Shown one piece after another: positions 27,355 to 36,590 of a stretch of DNA of 64,000 nt (within the stretch, counting starts at the first letter, position 1; each line of letters begins with the position of its first letter). A model generated the notes under the pieces. It ran no database searches. It was not told the DNA's origin and saw only the letters and a program-made list of their open reading frames with translations. The translations under genes were made by a program, and so were the position numbers. The DNA comes from Acinetobacter celticus (lineage in GTDB: Bacteria; Pseudomonadota; Gammaproteobacteria; Pseudomonadales; Moraxellaceae), in the NCBI RefSeq assembly GCF_001707755.1, contig NZ_MBDL01000009.1, positions 248,001-312,000 of the forward strand, read 5' to 3'.

Positions 27355-28515
27355 ATGAAGAATAGGATACCGCTCTTATTAATTGTCTTGTGTATTTCTG
27401 TACACAGTCACGGTGCCGCCTTAGAAAAATCAGGCCAAAGTATTTTGCCTTTTTTTGAAAAGGGCAATTATGCAGAGTTTTCAGTTGGCCAAATTCACGC
27501 CGATATTAGTGGAAAAAATCCCAATACAGGCTTTTCATCTGGCAATTTGGTGGATGACTACCGTTTGTTTCAGGCAACCATTAAGGCTCAGCTTCATTCA
27601 CAGGTTTCTATTGGTCTATTACTCGACCAACCTTTTGGAATTAAAGTCAATTACTTCTACGCTCCTGAAGCAAGCTCTGATCATGCGCCATCCGAAGCGG
27701 TTAATGTTGATATTAATACCTACAATATTACTGCTTTAACGGGTTTTCAGCCGACTGTAAACTGGAATTTTTATGCAGGTTTAACACGACAACGTTTTGA
27801 AGGAAATATCCATTTATTTGGCAAAAATTACTCCTTTTTAAATGGCTATACTGCACAATTAAAACCTGATGATGCAACGGGATGGTTGCTTGGTCTGAAT
27901 TATCAGCGTCCAGAAATTGCCTTACGCACCAGCCTGACCTATCGTTCAGAAGTTAAACATCGTGTCCGTACCACAGAGCTTTCTCCTTTATATAATTTAT
28001 CCGAACAATCGACAGCTATTGATACACCACAATCTGTAAATTTTGATTTTATGAGCGCCATCAGTACATCAAATTTAGTTTTTGGCACAGTGCGTTGGGT
28101 CAATTGGGAAGATTTTGAAATTCAGCCTGCGGGCTTTCAAAGTATTCTTAATCCATACATTCATATCCCCTCCGTTTCTGGTTTGAAGCTAATCAATTAC
28201 CAATCAGATCAATGGTCTGCAAAACTTGGAATTGCCCATTTACTGAATGAAAAGTTATATCTCAGTGCAGAAACCTCATGGGATTCTGGAAGCAATAATC
28301 CTGCATCTGCAACCAATCCTGCCAATGGCTATAATGGTATTGGTGCTGGCTTTAGATATAATATTTCACCTAAAACATTTGTTTCTAGTGGACTCTATTA
28401 TTTAAAGTTAAAGCCCGCAAAAACAGATACAACCAGTCTTGCCGTCACCTCTTTGTCCACCCTTGAAGATAAAGATGTATGGGCTTATGGTTTTAAGGTC
28501 GGCCATTATTTTTAA
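27355..28515 (+). CDS. FadL/OmpP1-type outer-membrane protein
   Basis: A beta-barrel of about 386 residues with a signal peptide ending at or near SHGAA. It has the FadL-like start ALEKSGQSILPFFEKGNYAEFSVG, alternating-hydrophobic strands throughout, and a C-terminal aromatic (GHYF) as needed for Bam assembly. FadL-family proteins admit long-chain fatty acids or other hydrophobic compounds; the natural substrate here is unknown. ATG 27349 lies two codons upstream, and 27355 (MKNR) is the likelier start. It is probably monocistronic. Confidence 0.85.
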   Translation: MKNRIPLLLIVLCISVHSHGAALEKSGQSILPFFEKGNYAEFSVGQIHADISGKNPNTGFSSGNLVDDYRLFQATIKAQLHSQVSIGLLLDQPFGIKVNYFYAPEASSDHAPSEAVNVDINTYNITALTGFQPTVNWNFYAGLTRQRFEGNIHLFGKNYSFLNGYTAQLKPDDATGWLLGLNYQRPEIALRTSLTYRSEVKHRVRTTELSPLYNLSEQSTAIDTPQSVNFDFMSAISTSNLVFGTVRWVNWEDFEIQPAGFQSILNPYIHIPSVSGLKLINYQSDQWSAKLGIAHLLNEKLYLSAETSWDSGSNNPASATNPANGYNGIGAGFRYNISPKTFVSSGLYYLKLKPAKTDTTSLAVTSLSTLEDKDVWAYGFKVGHYF

Positions 28516-28526
28516 AATATAGAATT

Positions 28527-28553
28527 AAAAAACGGGCCAAAGCCCGTTTTTAT
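28527..28553. terminator. Bidirectional terminator between FadL-like gene and carO
   Basis: AAAACGGGC and GCCCGTTTT with a short loop lie between two convergent genes, with T or A runs on both sides. Confidence 0.9.
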
Positions 28554-28575
28554 TGCAATTACAGTTGAATAGATT

Positions 28576-29286
28576 TTACCAGTGGTAACTTACACCAACT
28601 TTACCCACTGGCATCCATTGGTATTTGTCATCTTGTTCAATACTACGTTGATGATCTTCAAGTAACTCACGGTCAGCAGTTGTACCACCTACAGCAGTTA
28701 ATCTAGCAGTTGGGTTACCTGTATAATATGCACCCACTTCACCAAATACGCCCCAATTTTTATTCAATTTAGGTGCAAAACCGAATCCTAAGTATGGTGC
28801 AATATCGTTGTCATAAGAAACTTTACCATTTAAGCTTTCAAAAGAAGTTTTTTTGCCACCAATTTCAATTTCACCGCTTTTCGCTGTAGATTTCAAACCA
28901 TATTCTGTGTCTACATAACCCACACCTGCAGCCACATAAACACCTTGAGCCCAACGGTTTGCGCTTGCGCCCCAAGGACGAATTTCAGCATTTAAATAAC
29001 CTAGTGTGTTATCCATATCCATATCGTATTTCACACCATCTACAGATAAGTCGTCAGACCATGAAATATCGCCACCATTATAACCCAGTGCTAAACCCAC
29101 ATACGGGTTTGCAGTCCAAAGTAATGCACCACCGTAACCCGTGGTTCCCACTTCGGCACGAACACCAGTCGGAATTAATTTATTTTGATCAAAAATATAA
29201 CCATCATCTATAACAGATGAATCTGCCATTGCAGTACCCGCAGATACCAATAGTGATGTTGCTAAAATTGTGCGTAAAATTTTCAT
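28576..29286 (-). CDS. carO: CarO-type outer-membrane channel
   Basis: The start is ATG 29286, eight bases after GAGGA; the longer reading frame has no ribosome site. The 236-residue product has a signal peptide ending TAMAD and the CarO core seen in Acinetobacter: VRAEVGTTGYGGALLW, ANPYVGLALGYNGGDISWSDD, AEIRPWGAS and YLGFGFAPKLNKNWGVFGE. The C-terminus SYHW is the final strand aromatic. CarO is an eight-stranded channel linked to basic amino acid uptake, and its loss to carbapenem resistance in A. baumannii. It is a strong marker for the genus. Confidence 0.93.
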   Translation of the reverse strand: MKILRTILATSLLVSAGTAMADSSVIDDGYIFDQNKLIPTGVRAEVGTTGYGGALLWTANPYVGLALGYNGGDISWSDDLSVDGVKYDMDMDNTLGYLNAEIRPWGASANRWAQGVYVAAGVGYVDTEYGLKSTAKSGEIEIGGKKTSFESLNGKVSYDNDIAPYLGFGFAPKLNKNWGVFGEVGAYYTGNPTARLTAVGGTTADRELLEDHQRSIEQDDKYQWMPVGKVGVSYHW

Positions 29287-29595
29287 TATGTTTTTCCTCA
29301 AATACAAACGTTTAAAATTATTGACCATTTGTATGGTTCCTTCGCATGCCGTGAAATATAAGCGATAAATTGCTCACCGTTTATTCAAATTTCACTTGGT
29401 TTTTGTTATTTTTTGATACATCTTTTTTCTTCATGTTAATTTAAAAAGGTTTTTCATCTTTCCTTAACTAAACGAAACAAAAAAATTCTACTTCTCATAC
29501 TTTTAGTAATTAATTCCAATCTATTGTTCATTTTCCACCTCTTGCTCGCCCAATATAGTGTAAAATCTAGGAAATTTTTTTCTGGAAGGAAGATC
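29287..29595. other. Divergent control region between carO and dapD
   Basis: These 309 gene-free, very AT-rich bases lie between two divergent genes. They must hold both promoters and an apparently long carO 5' leader. I see no convincing ORF, RNA gene or operator. Confidence 0.6.
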
Positions 29596-30417
29596 ATGTC
29601 TCAGCTTTCAACAATCATTGAACAAGCTTTTGAAGACCGTGCTAATTTTACAGCAGCGGATTGCTCAACTGAAATTCGCCAAGCCGTTGAAGAAGTTATT
29701 GCGGGTCTAGATAACGGTACTTTACGTGTCGCTGAAAAAATTGATGGAACATGGGTTGTTCATCAATGGGTTAAAAAAGCGGTATTGTTATCATTTAAAT
29801 TAAATGACAACAAACCAATGGAAGCTGGCGATCTTCGTTTCTATGACAAAGTTGATACTAAGTTTGCTGATTGGACTGAAGAACAATTTAAAGCAGCGGG
29901 TGTACGTGTAGTTCCTCCTGCTGTTGCACGTAAAGGTTCTTTCCAAGCGAAAAATGTTGTGTTAATGCCATCTTATGTGAACATTGGTGCATATGTAGAT
30001 GAAGGCACAATGGTTGACACTTGGGCAACTGTTGGTTCATGCGCTCAAATTGGTAAAAACGTTCATTTATCTGGTGGCGTAGGTATTGGTGGTGTACTTG
30101 AACCGCTTCAAGCCAATCCAACAATCATTGAAGATAACTGCTTTATCGGTGCGCGTTCTGAAATTGTTGAAGGCGTAATTGTTGAAGAAGGTTCTGTCAT
30201 TTCTATGGGTGTGTTCATTGGTCAATCGACTAAGATTTATGACCGCGCAACAGGTGAAATCCATTACGGCCGTGTACCTGCAGGTTCAGTGGTTGTTTCT
30301 GGTAGCCTTCCATCTAAATGCGGTACTTACAGTCTTTATGCTGCAATTATTGTGAAAAAAGTGGACGCAAAAACACGTGCGAAAACGAGCTTGAATGATT
30401 TACTACGCGAAGACTAA
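29596..30417 (+). CDS. dapD: Tetrahydrodipicolinate N-succinyltransferase
   Basis: DapD succinylates tetrahydrodipicolinate in the lysine/meso-diaminopimelate pathway. The start is ATG 29596 with GGAAGGA upstream, giving 273 residues; an upstream in-frame ATG at 29524 has no support. The C-terminal half is a left-handed beta-helix with hexapeptide repeats ([35 protein letters not shown]). A strong terminator follows. Confidence 0.97.
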   Translation: MSQLSTIIEQAFEDRANFTAADCSTEIRQAVEEVIAGLDNGTLRVAEKIDGTWVVHQWVKKAVLLSFKLNDNKPMEAGDLRFYDKVDTKFADWTEEQFKAAGVRVVPPAVARKGSFQAKNVVLMPSYVNIGAYVDEGTMVDTWATVGSCAQIGKNVHLSGGVGIGGVLEPLQANPTIIEDNCFIGARSEIVEGVIVEEGSVISMGVFIGQSTKIYDRATGEIHYGRVPAGSVVVSGSLPSKCGTYSLYAAIIVKKVDAKTRAKTSLNDLLRED

Positions 30418-30455
30418 GCATATGTCTTAATGCTCTTACGGAGCTATCGCACCTC

Positions 30456-30490
30456 ATCTCTACGGTCAGCCATGATCGTAGAGATTTTTG
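30456..30490 (+). terminator. Terminator after dapD
   Basis: ATCTCTACGGTCA and TGATCGTAGAGAT form a 13-bp stem with one G-T pair and loop GCCA, followed by T runs. It lies 38 bases after the dapD stop and just before queE. Confidence 0.88.
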
Positions 30491-30517
30491 TTTTTCTACA
30501 TCTGGTTTAATTTTGTT

Positions 30518-31228
30518 ATGAATACGCTTCGATCTTCCGCAATTCCTGTTTCCGATCCTTCTGCGGGGCTACGCATTACGGAGATTTTTTATTCTTTGCA
30601 AGGCGAAGCCAATGCCGCAGGTTTACCTACAGTTTTTATCCGTTTAACCGGTTGCCCTTTACGCTGTACTTATTGCGATACAACCTATTCGTTTGAAGGT
30701 GGTGAGCGAAAATCATTAGAAGAAATTATTCAAACCACTTTAGATTTTAAAACGCCTTATATTTGTGTGACTGGCGGTGAACCGCTTGCTCAACCCAATG
30801 CATTGCCATTAATGAGCCGTCTTGCAGATTTAGGCTGTGACGTTTCTCTTGAAACCAGTGGTGCTTTAGATGTATCTAAAGTTGACCCACGTGTTTCCAA
30901 AATTTTAGACTTAAAAACCCCCACTTCGGGTGAAGTTACACGCAATTTACTCAGCAACTTCGATCATTTAACTCAGCATGATCAGATTAAATTTGTGATC
31001 TGTAATCGCGAAGATTATGAATGGTCAAAACAGCAAGTTGAACAGTATGCTTTAAATGAGAAAGTCAGCACTGTATGGTTCTCTCCGGCTTTTGCTGTCG
31101 AAAAAGGCGTTGTGCGTTTGCCACAACTTGCACGTGATTTAGCACAATGGATTTTAGAAGACCATCTCCCTGTTCGTTTTCAACTACAGTTGCATAAACT
31201 GTTATGGAACGATGAAACTGGTCGTTAA
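30518..31228 (+). CDS. queE: 7-carboxy-7-deazaguanine synthase (radical SAM)
   Basis: QueE rearranges 6-carboxytetrahydropterin to 7-carboxy-7-deazaguanine on the way to queuosine in tRNA. The radical-SAM cluster cysteines are Cys46, Cys50 and Cys53 (CPLRCTYC), preceded by [11 protein letters not shown]. Start ATG 30518 gives 236 residues; the frame is also open from 30488, but the extra residues look non-homologous. queC follows 44 bases downstream and acts next in the pathway. Confidence 0.93.
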   Translation: MNTLRSSAIPVSDPSAGLRITEIFYSLQGEANAAGLPTVFIRLTGCPLRCTYCDTTYSFEGGERKSLEEIIQTTLDFKTPYICVTGGEPLAQPNALPLMSRLADLGCDVSLETSGALDVSKVDPRVSKILDLKTPTSGEVTRNLLSNFDHLTQHDQIKFVICNREDYEWSKQQVEQYALNEKVSTVWFSPAFAVEKGVVRLPQLARDLAQWILEDHLPVRFQLQLHKLLWNDETGR

Positions 31229-31272
31229 TTTTTTTCTATATTGTATATAGATTCATTTTTGGAGATTTAAAT

Positions 31273-31944
31273 ATGCGCCGTCGCGCCATAGTTTTATTAT
31301 CTGGAGGCTTAGACTCAACAACTTGTTTGGCTTGGGCTCAAGCGCAATATGAATGTATTGCTTTAAGCTTTATGTATGGTCAGCGCTCAACCACAGAACT
31401 GGATGCAGCGCGTATATTGACTAAACAAGCAGGTGTAGAACATCGTGTCATTAATATCGATTTAGGTAACTTAGGCGGTTCTGCCTTAACAGACCTAAGT
31501 ATTGATATTCCAGATCATGAACAAGAAGGGATTCCTATAACGTATGTCCCTGCACGTAACACGATTTTCTTATCTTATGCATTAGCAGCTGCCGAAGTTT
31601 TTGATGCAGAAGCCATTGTGATTGGTATTAATGCTGTTGATTACTCAGGTTATCCAGACTGCCGTCCTGAATTTATTGAAGCTTTTGCCAATATGGCTCG
31701 CCTTGCAACGAAGGTTGGCGTAGAAGGAAAACCGCTTAAATTTGAAACACCTCTGTTACATTTATCCAAAGCAAATATTATTCGCTTAGGTATAGAACAT
31801 GGCGTAAACTACAGTCAAACGGTATCTTGCTATCAAGCAGATGACCAAGGGCGCGCTTGTGGTACATGCGATAGCTGTCGTCTTCGCAAACAAGGTTTTG
31901 CCGATGCGGAAGTTCAAGACCCAACCCGTTATATACCGAAATAA
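31273..31944 (+). CDS. queC: 7-cyano-7-deazaguanine synthase
   Basis: QueC converts 7-carboxy-7-deazaguanine to preQ0 using ATP and ammonia. The PP-loop SGGLDS is at residues 10-15, and four zinc cysteines near the C-terminus occur in [18 protein letters not shown]. It is 223 residues long, with a GGAG ribosome site. It directly follows queE, so two consecutive queuosine steps are paired. The other que genes are elsewhere. Confidence 0.96.
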   Translation: MRRRAIVLLSGGLDSTTCLAWAQAQYECIALSFMYGQRSTTELDAARILTKQAGVEHRVINIDLGNLGGSALTDLSIDIPDHEQEGIPITYVPARNTIFLSYALAAAEVFDAEAIVIGINAVDYSGYPDCRPEFIEAFANMARLATKVGVEGKPLKFETPLLHLSKANIIRLGIEHGVNYSQTVSCYQADDQGRACGTCDSCRLRKQGFADAEVQDPTRYIPK

Positions 31945-31957
31945 CAAGGTTCAGTTT

Positions 31958-32374
31958 ATGAAAAATTTAAAATCAAACATTATTCTTTCTGCTACATTCT
32001 CTGCTGTTGCCTTATTTGCATCGGCAGCGCACGCTGACAACGACAAACTTCAGCAAGCCTACAAAAGTACTAACGTAAAATCTGCGTTAATTAATGTTTG
32101 TAAAGAAGAAACGGGTAAAGGTAAAAAATTATCTACAGCAGAAGTAAGCAAATACTGTACTTGTGCTGTAGAAGCAGATGGTCGTTTGACCAATGCTCAA
32201 AAATGGGACATTCAAAGTACCATTAACCAAAAGAAAAGCCCTGCAACTTTAACTTTTGTTCAGAAACAAAATAAAGATTTACAAACTTGTTTTGGCCCAC
32301 AGCTAACCAGCAAGCTTAAAAGCTTAACTGAAGAAGCAATGAAAGCTGCACAGGCTGCTCAAGCGAAAAAATAA
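31958..32374 (+). CDS. Small secreted hypothetical protein
   Basis: The 138-residue protein has a clear Sec signal peptide (about residues 1-27, cleaved after AHA). The mature part is Lys/Gln/Thr-rich with Cys residues in VCKEETG, KYCTCAVE and LQTCFG, which could form disulfides in the periplasm. Start ATG 31958 has AAGG at 31946-31949; the frame is open further upstream but overlaps queC. It is probably read through from queEC, 13 bases after the queC stop. I do not recognise the family. Confidence 0.82.
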   Translation: MKNLKSNIILSATFSAVALFASAAHADNDKLQQAYKSTNVKSALINVCKEETGKGKKLSTAEVSKYCTCAVEADGRLTNAQKWDIQSTINQKKSPATLTFVQKQNKDLQTCFGPQLTSKLKSLTEEAMKAAQAAQAKK

Positions 32375-32392
32375 GTTGATTTAAATACCACG

Positions 32393-32418
32393 AAAAGCCT
32401 GCAATTGCAGGCTTTTTT
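32393..32418 (+). terminator. Terminator after queE-queC-secreted protein group
   Basis: AAAAGCCTGCAA and TTGCAGGCTTTT form a near-perfect palindrome followed by TT. It closes the queuosine group before the Dph6-like gene. Confidence 0.88.
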
Positions 32419-32433
32419 AGCTATGGATAATGT

Positions 32434-33126
32434 ATGCAACACCAATGGAAAACCAACGCGAGCCAACAAAAATTTATCGTGTCTTATAGCGGTGGCAAAG
32501 ACAGTACCCTCGCCTTGTATCACACAATGCAGGTCGGTAAAGCCCTTGGCTTAATTGTCATGCTTGAAGAACAAGGACTGCGTTCTCGTTCACATGCCAT
32601 GAGCATGGAGATCATTCAAGCGCAAGCCAATGCCTTGGGCTTACCGATCATTACCGCATCTTCAAGTTGGAATGACTATGAAACTGAATTTTTAAAATTG
32701 TTAGCAGATGCCAAACAGCAAGGTGCAGACGTTTTAGTCACAGGTGATTTAGATATGCCTGAACATGGTTGTTGGCATGATCGGATGACGCAACAAACTG
32801 GGCTGAAACTCTGTATGCCACTGTGGCAACGCCCACATCGGGAAGTGATTGAGGAATTCATTCAGCTTGGTTTTAAGACCATGATTGTGACTGTTAATCT
32901 TGACTTGGGCATGAAAGTTGATGATTTAGGAAAAATTTTAACTCTGGACTATATTCAAGAATTAGAAAATCGAGGTATTGATCCTTGCGGTGAAGGCGGT
33001 GAATTTCACAGCACTGTGATTGATGGACCTTTATTTACAGCACCAATTGCTGTACGCAAAGGTGATATTCTATATCATGAAAATTATGCCTTTTTAGCAC
33101 TCGAATTAGAAAGCAATTCATTTTAA
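32434..33126 (+). CDS. Dph6-like adenine-nucleotide alpha hydrolase (ATP pyrophosphatase)
   Basis: The 230-residue protein has the PP-loop SYSGGKDSTLAL near residues 17-28 and the family motifs GDLDMPEHGCWHDRM and PCGEGGEFHSTVIDGPLF. Eukaryotic Dph6 amidates diphthine on EF-2, but bacteria have no diphthamide, so bacterial members must adenylate and amidate something else. It begins just after the queC-group terminator, has a weak ribosome site, and is followed 14 bases later by a peroxiredoxin gene. Confidence 0.87.
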   Translation: MQHQWKTNASQQKFIVSYSGGKDSTLALYHTMQVGKALGLIVMLEEQGLRSRSHAMSMEIIQAQANALGLPIITASSSWNDYETEFLKLLADAKQQGADVLVTGDLDMPEHGCWHDRMTQQTGLKLCMPLWQRPHREVIEEFIQLGFKTMIVTVNLDLGMKVDDLGKILTLDYIQELENRGIDPCGEGGEFHSTVIDGPLFTAPIAVRKGDILYHENYAFLALELESNSF

Positions 33127-33140
33127 TCAAGGATTAAAGC

Positions 33141-33599
33141 ATGACTGAAAATATTCAATTGCCAAACCAAGACTTCCCAACAACCACTGGCGAAGTTAAC
33201 TTATCTACCCTTCCGTCAGAATGGCTGATTGTGTATTTTTATCCAAAAGATTCAACGCCAGGTTGTACGACACAAGCAGTCGATTTTTCTGCTTTGAAAG
33301 ATCAATTTGAAGCGTTAAATACTACAATTATTGGTATCTCACGTGACTCGGTAAAAGCGCATCAAAACTTCACTGAAAAGCAATCACTGAGCATTAACTT
33401 GATTAGTGATAAAGAAGAAGTGCTGTGTAAGCACTTTGATGTGATTAAAGAAAAAAATATGTATGGTAAAAAAGTGATGGGCATTGAACGCTCAACCTTC
33501 ATTTTCCATCATGGCAAACTGGTCAAAGAATACCGCAAAGTCAAAGCAGCGGGACATGCTGAACAAGTCCTAGAAGACCTTAAAGCACTTCAAGCTTAA
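33141..33599 (+). CDS. bcp: Bcp/PrxQ-family peroxiredoxin lacking the usual resolving cysteine
   Basis: The 152-residue thiol peroxidase has the peroxidatic Cys42 in PKDSTPGCT. In E. coli Bcp the resolving Cys is five residues later (CTVQAC); here that position is Val47 (CTTQAVDF), so the enzyme would act as a 1-Cys type or use another partner thiol. Another Cys occurs at LCKHF. It reduces peroxides in the cytoplasm. It is probably cotranscribed with the Dph6-like gene. Confidence 0.92.
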   Translation: MTENIQLPNQDFPTTTGEVNLSTLPSEWLIVYFYPKDSTPGCTTQAVDFSALKDQFEALNTTIIGISRDSVKAHQNFTEKQSLSINLISDKEEVLCKHFDVIKEKNMYGKKVMGIERSTFIFHHGKLVKEYRKVKAAGHAEQVLEDLKALQA

Positions 33600-33605
33600 T
33601 TTTTC

Positions 33606-33641
33606 AATCTCAAAACCCCAAAATTATTGGGTTTTGAGATT
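33606..33641. terminator. Bidirectional terminator between bcp and argO
   Basis: AATCTCAAAACCC and GGGTTTTGAGATT pair over 13 bases with a 10-base AT-rich loop, between convergent genes. It just touches the argO stop codon. Confidence 0.75.
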
Positions 33642-34242
33642 ATGTGTTTACTAGCAAAGAGCTTGCAATTCCCCACATGATGAAGGCAATTATGGCATCT
33701 AAAACTCGCCAAGCTTTTGGGCTTTCAAAAATTGGAATTAGTACACGCGCACCATAACCTAAGGCAAAGAAAAATAACCAAGATGCACTCACAGCACCTA
33801 ACGCAAAATATACCGTGTGCTCAAATTGCGTTGAAATAGAACCCATAAAAATGACGGTATCTAAATAAACATGCGGATTGAGCCAAGTCAGTGCCAAACA
33901 CATTAAAATACTCTGAATGAGATTACTTTCATTGCCAGAACTCATTTGCATTGTTTGCTGAGATTTCAATGCTTGTACCGCATGTTGATAACCATACCAA
34001 ATTAGAAATAAAGCCCCGCCCCACTTCGCAAACTGAATAATCGAGGGGTAATGATGCAAAATGCTTGAAAAACCTGCTATTCCTAACGTAGTTAAAACTG
34101 AATCGGAAAGTGCACAAACAAAACACACCCAAAAAATATTTTGTTTCTTCAAGCCTTGTTTTAAGACAAAGGTATTTTGCGCGCCAATGGCCACAATCAA
34201 ACTCAAACCAATCATCAAACCTTGTAAATATGTACTGAACAT
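33640..34242 (-). CDS. argO: LysE/ArgO-family amino acid exporter
   Basis: The 200-residue inner-membrane protein has about six membrane segments and the family start GLMIGLSLIVAIGAQNTFVLKQGL, with WLNPHVYLDTVIFMG later. LysE/ArgO proteins export arginine or lysine when internal levels rise. It is divergent from an ArgP/LysG-type LysR regulator, the standard arrangement. Which amino acid is exported cannot be read from sequence. Confidence 0.93.
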   Translation of the reverse strand: MFSTYLQGLMIGLSLIVAIGAQNTFVLKQGLKKQNIFWVCFVCALSDSVLTTLGIAGFSSILHHYPSIIQFAKWGGALFLIWYGYQHAVQALKSQQTMQMSSGNESNLIQSILMCLALTWLNPHVYLDTVIFMGSISTQFEHTVYFALGAVSASWLFFFALGYGARVLIPIFESPKAWRVLDAIIAFIMWGIASSLLVNT

Positions 34243-34358
34243 CGTGCTTAAACATTTAAATCGTGTGGCGCTATTATCTGTTCTTTTGTATTAAATTAAG
34301 TATTATTTAGAAAATATCAATTTAACTAAATTATTTTAAGTTAGGACAGGAATAGAGC

Positions 34359-35258
34359 ATGCTAAATCATAAACAGTGTGATGCCTTTTTGGCTGTTGCT
34401 GAAACTGGAAGTTTTGATTTAGCTGCATCACGCCTTTGCATTACTGCCTCTGCCATTACGTTACGCGTACAAAGTTTAGAAAAAAATTTAGGTCATATGC
34501 TCATTGTGCGGGAACGCCCGTGTCGTGTGACAAAAGCAGGACAATCCCTCTTACATTATTTACAACATAGTCGGCTGTTGGAACATCGTTTAATGCAAGA
34601 TTTAACGGGACAATCGGCTACAACTTTTTATCAAGTAAATATCGCCACAAATGCAGATTCACTTGCAACTTGGCTGTTGCCCCTCTTAAAACCTACCTTG
34701 ATTGAACACAAAATTGTGGTGCATTTTCAGGTCGATGATCAATCGAAAACCCATCATTTAATGCAAGCTGGATTGGTAAATGCCTGTATCTCTACAGAAT
34801 CTAATGCCATGAAGGGTTGCGTCACTCAGTTACTGGGTCAAATGACATATCGCATGGTGGCGACACCTGAATTTATTGAAAAGTGGTTTCATCAAGGTTT
34901 CAACCGAGAAGCTTTTAGATGTGCTCCCGCTATTATTTATAATAATAAAGATCATTTACATCATGATGTGATGCTTCAGCAATTTGGCTTAACTTGCGAA
35001 AGCTACCCACATTATTACATTCCATCTTCTCATGCATTTGCAGAAGCCATTTTTTTAGGCTTGGGTTTTGGCTTCGTACCTGACTATCAAATTGCTGAAC
35101 GTATTCAGATGGGCGAACTGGTCGAAATTTTGCCTGAAACGCGGTGTAATTTACATTTATATTGGCATCATTGGAAACAACAATCTGAGATACTCAATAC
35201 TTTAAGTGATGTTTTATTTACGCAAGCGGGTCAAGTTATGAATACTTTTAAATATTAA
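34359..35258 (+). CDS. argP: ArgP/LysG-type LysR-family regulator
   Basis: The 299-residue LysR protein has its helix-turn-helix in GSFDLAASRLCITASAITLRVQSLEK, close to ArgP/IciA, and a C-terminal effector domain. It is divergent from the exporter gene across a 116-bp region that should hold its operator. By family precedent it activates export in response to basic amino acids. No ribosome site oddity; AGGAC precedes the ATG. Confidence 0.92.
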   Translation: MLNHKQCDAFLAVAETGSFDLAASRLCITASAITLRVQSLEKNLGHMLIVRERPCRVTKAGQSLLHYLQHSRLLEHRLMQDLTGQSATTFYQVNIATNADSLATWLLPLLKPTLIEHKIVVHFQVDDQSKTHHLMQAGLVNACISTESNAMKGCVTQLLGQMTYRMVATPEFIEKWFHQGFNREAFRCAPAIIYNNKDHLHHDVMLQQFGLTCESYPHYYIPSSHAFAEAIFLGLGFGFVPDYQIAERIQMGELVEILPETRCNLHLYWHHWKQQSEILNTLSDVLFTQAGQVMNTFKY

Positions 35259-35265
35259 TTACTTA

Positions 35266-35835
35266 CTATTTCACTTGCCATTGACCAATCAGCTGTATAT
35301 TGACCTTTTCACCCACGCCCCCATAGGCTTTTTTCATTCCAAAATCGCTTCGGTTAATTATCCCCGAAGCATCAACATCCAATAACTTTGGGTTCGAAAC
35401 ATTTGGCTTAAGCATGGCTTCAAAAATTACTGGCTTAGTAATGCCACGTAAAGTTAAATCACCTGCCACCGTATAATAATCTTGCCCTTGTGGTAAAAAT
35501 TCTGTGCTTTTAAAAGTCGCTGTTTGATATTTTGCTGAATAAAAAAAACTTTCCCCCAATACAATAGCTCTTAAAGCAGGGTTATTAAACTTTAAGCTAT
35601 TTGTGGGAAAAACTACCTGAACCGATGCATTTTGGGGTGTATTTATATCAAAATACAGCTTGGCCTGTGACTGATTAGAAACGCCCTTAACCGCTGAAAG
35701 TCCAACTGTTTTAATATCAAAACTAATACGACTGGTATCGGTCAATACCCAAGTTTTCGCATACACTGAGGATAATAGCCCCCAAACGACAAAACCAGTT
35801 AAAAGCCCGTGTTGTGCTAATTTTATAACGTTCAT
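35266..35835 (-). CDS. YceI-family periplasmic lipocalin-like protein
   Basis: About 189 residues with a signal peptide ending VYA. A YceI domain follows: WVLTDTSRISFDIKTVG at the start, a conserved AGDLTLRGITKPV and GIINRSDFGM near the C-terminus. YceI proteins form a beta-barrel that binds isoprenoid-type lipids. ATG 35835 is preferred to the GTG at 35847, which would add GHG before the signal peptide. It is convergent with argP. Confidence 0.9.
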   Translation of the reverse strand: MNVIKLAQHGLLTGFVVWGLLSSVYAKTWVLTDTSRISFDIKTVGLSAVKGVSNQSQAKLYFDINTPQNASVQVVFPTNSLKFNNPALRAIVLGESFFYSAKYQTATFKSTEFLPQGQDYYTVAGDLTLRGITKPVIFEAMLKPNVSNPKLLDVDASGIINRSDFGMKKAYGGVGEKVNIQLIGQWQVK

Positions 35836-35914
35836 CCCATGCCCCACTTAACCATTTCTCCCCTTCACGTGCTGTTTACTGCTATAAAATTATGTCAATT
35901 CAAGATACCCAAAT

Positions 35915-36484
35915 TCAGCTTAAATTGCTCTTATCTTTGGTCAAAAATTTGTGTTGTAATTGTAGATAGAGCGGTGTTTCTTTGAATTTTTGTAAAAAAT
36001 CACGCGTACCTAGGGGAAAAGCAGCTTCAATAATTTCACCACGATAATAGGCTTCACGCATTGGTGTTGCAGACATTGAACCTTGCAGGCTATCTAGCTC
36101 GACCATTTCCCATTCAGGGAAAAACTTTAAATAATAAGATGAATCATCTTTAAAGTGCCCAATCAGACCAATATGATCTGTAAGTTGTGTTATATCCGAA
36201 ACCAAAGATTTAACTAATGTTTGCCATTTGACATCGTCATATACATCAATCACGGGTACAAACTTAATTCGTTTTTGATGCTCCGCTGAAAAATTAGATA
36301 AGATCATTTCCTCTCGCTCATCTACGGTGAAAGGATTTTTAATATTGCGTTCATTTTGTGCAGAACCAAGCGCTAAAATGACGTAACGGCTTTCTTTTAG
36401 CGCTATTTGTATGGTTTGCATATGCGCCAAATGAAAGGGCTGAAAACGGCCAATAAAGACCAAATAATCATATTTATAGTTCAT
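35915..36484 (-). CDS. nadM: NadM-type nicotinamide-nucleotide adenylyltransferase
   Basis: The nucleotidyltransferase motif GRFQPFHLAH lies near the N-terminus (about residues 12-21) and SMSATPMREAYYRGE near the C-terminus, both typical of archaeal-type NadM. It joins ATP and NMN to make NAD. Only the adenylyltransferase domain is present (about 189 residues); the Nudix domain of some NadM homologues is absent. ATG 36484 matches the family start. An in-frame ATG at 36544 would add 20 residues. Together with nadB at 14.5 kb it gives two NAD steps in this window. Confidence 0.88.
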   Translation of the reverse strand: MNYKYDYLVFIGRFQPFHLAHMQTIQIALKESRYVILALGSAQNERNIKNPFTVDEREEMILSNFSAEHQKRIKFVPVIDVYDDVKWQTLVKSLVSDITQLTDHIGLIGHFKDDSSYYLKFFPEWEMVELDSLQGSMSATPMREAYYRGEIIEAAFPLGTRDFLQKFKETPLYLQLQHKFLTKDKSNLS

Positions 36485-36590
36485 AACAAAATCATCGTTT
36501 TTTATGAACTCATGAGTTGCGCCAGCATGCTGAAAATGCGACATAATAAGCCCATAAAATTTGAATTAAATTGGAAGCAAGGATAGTACG

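Noticed and set aside
30067..30264. Minus-strand ORFs inside dapD
   Set aside because: Shadows of the dapD hexapeptide-repeat coding sequence.
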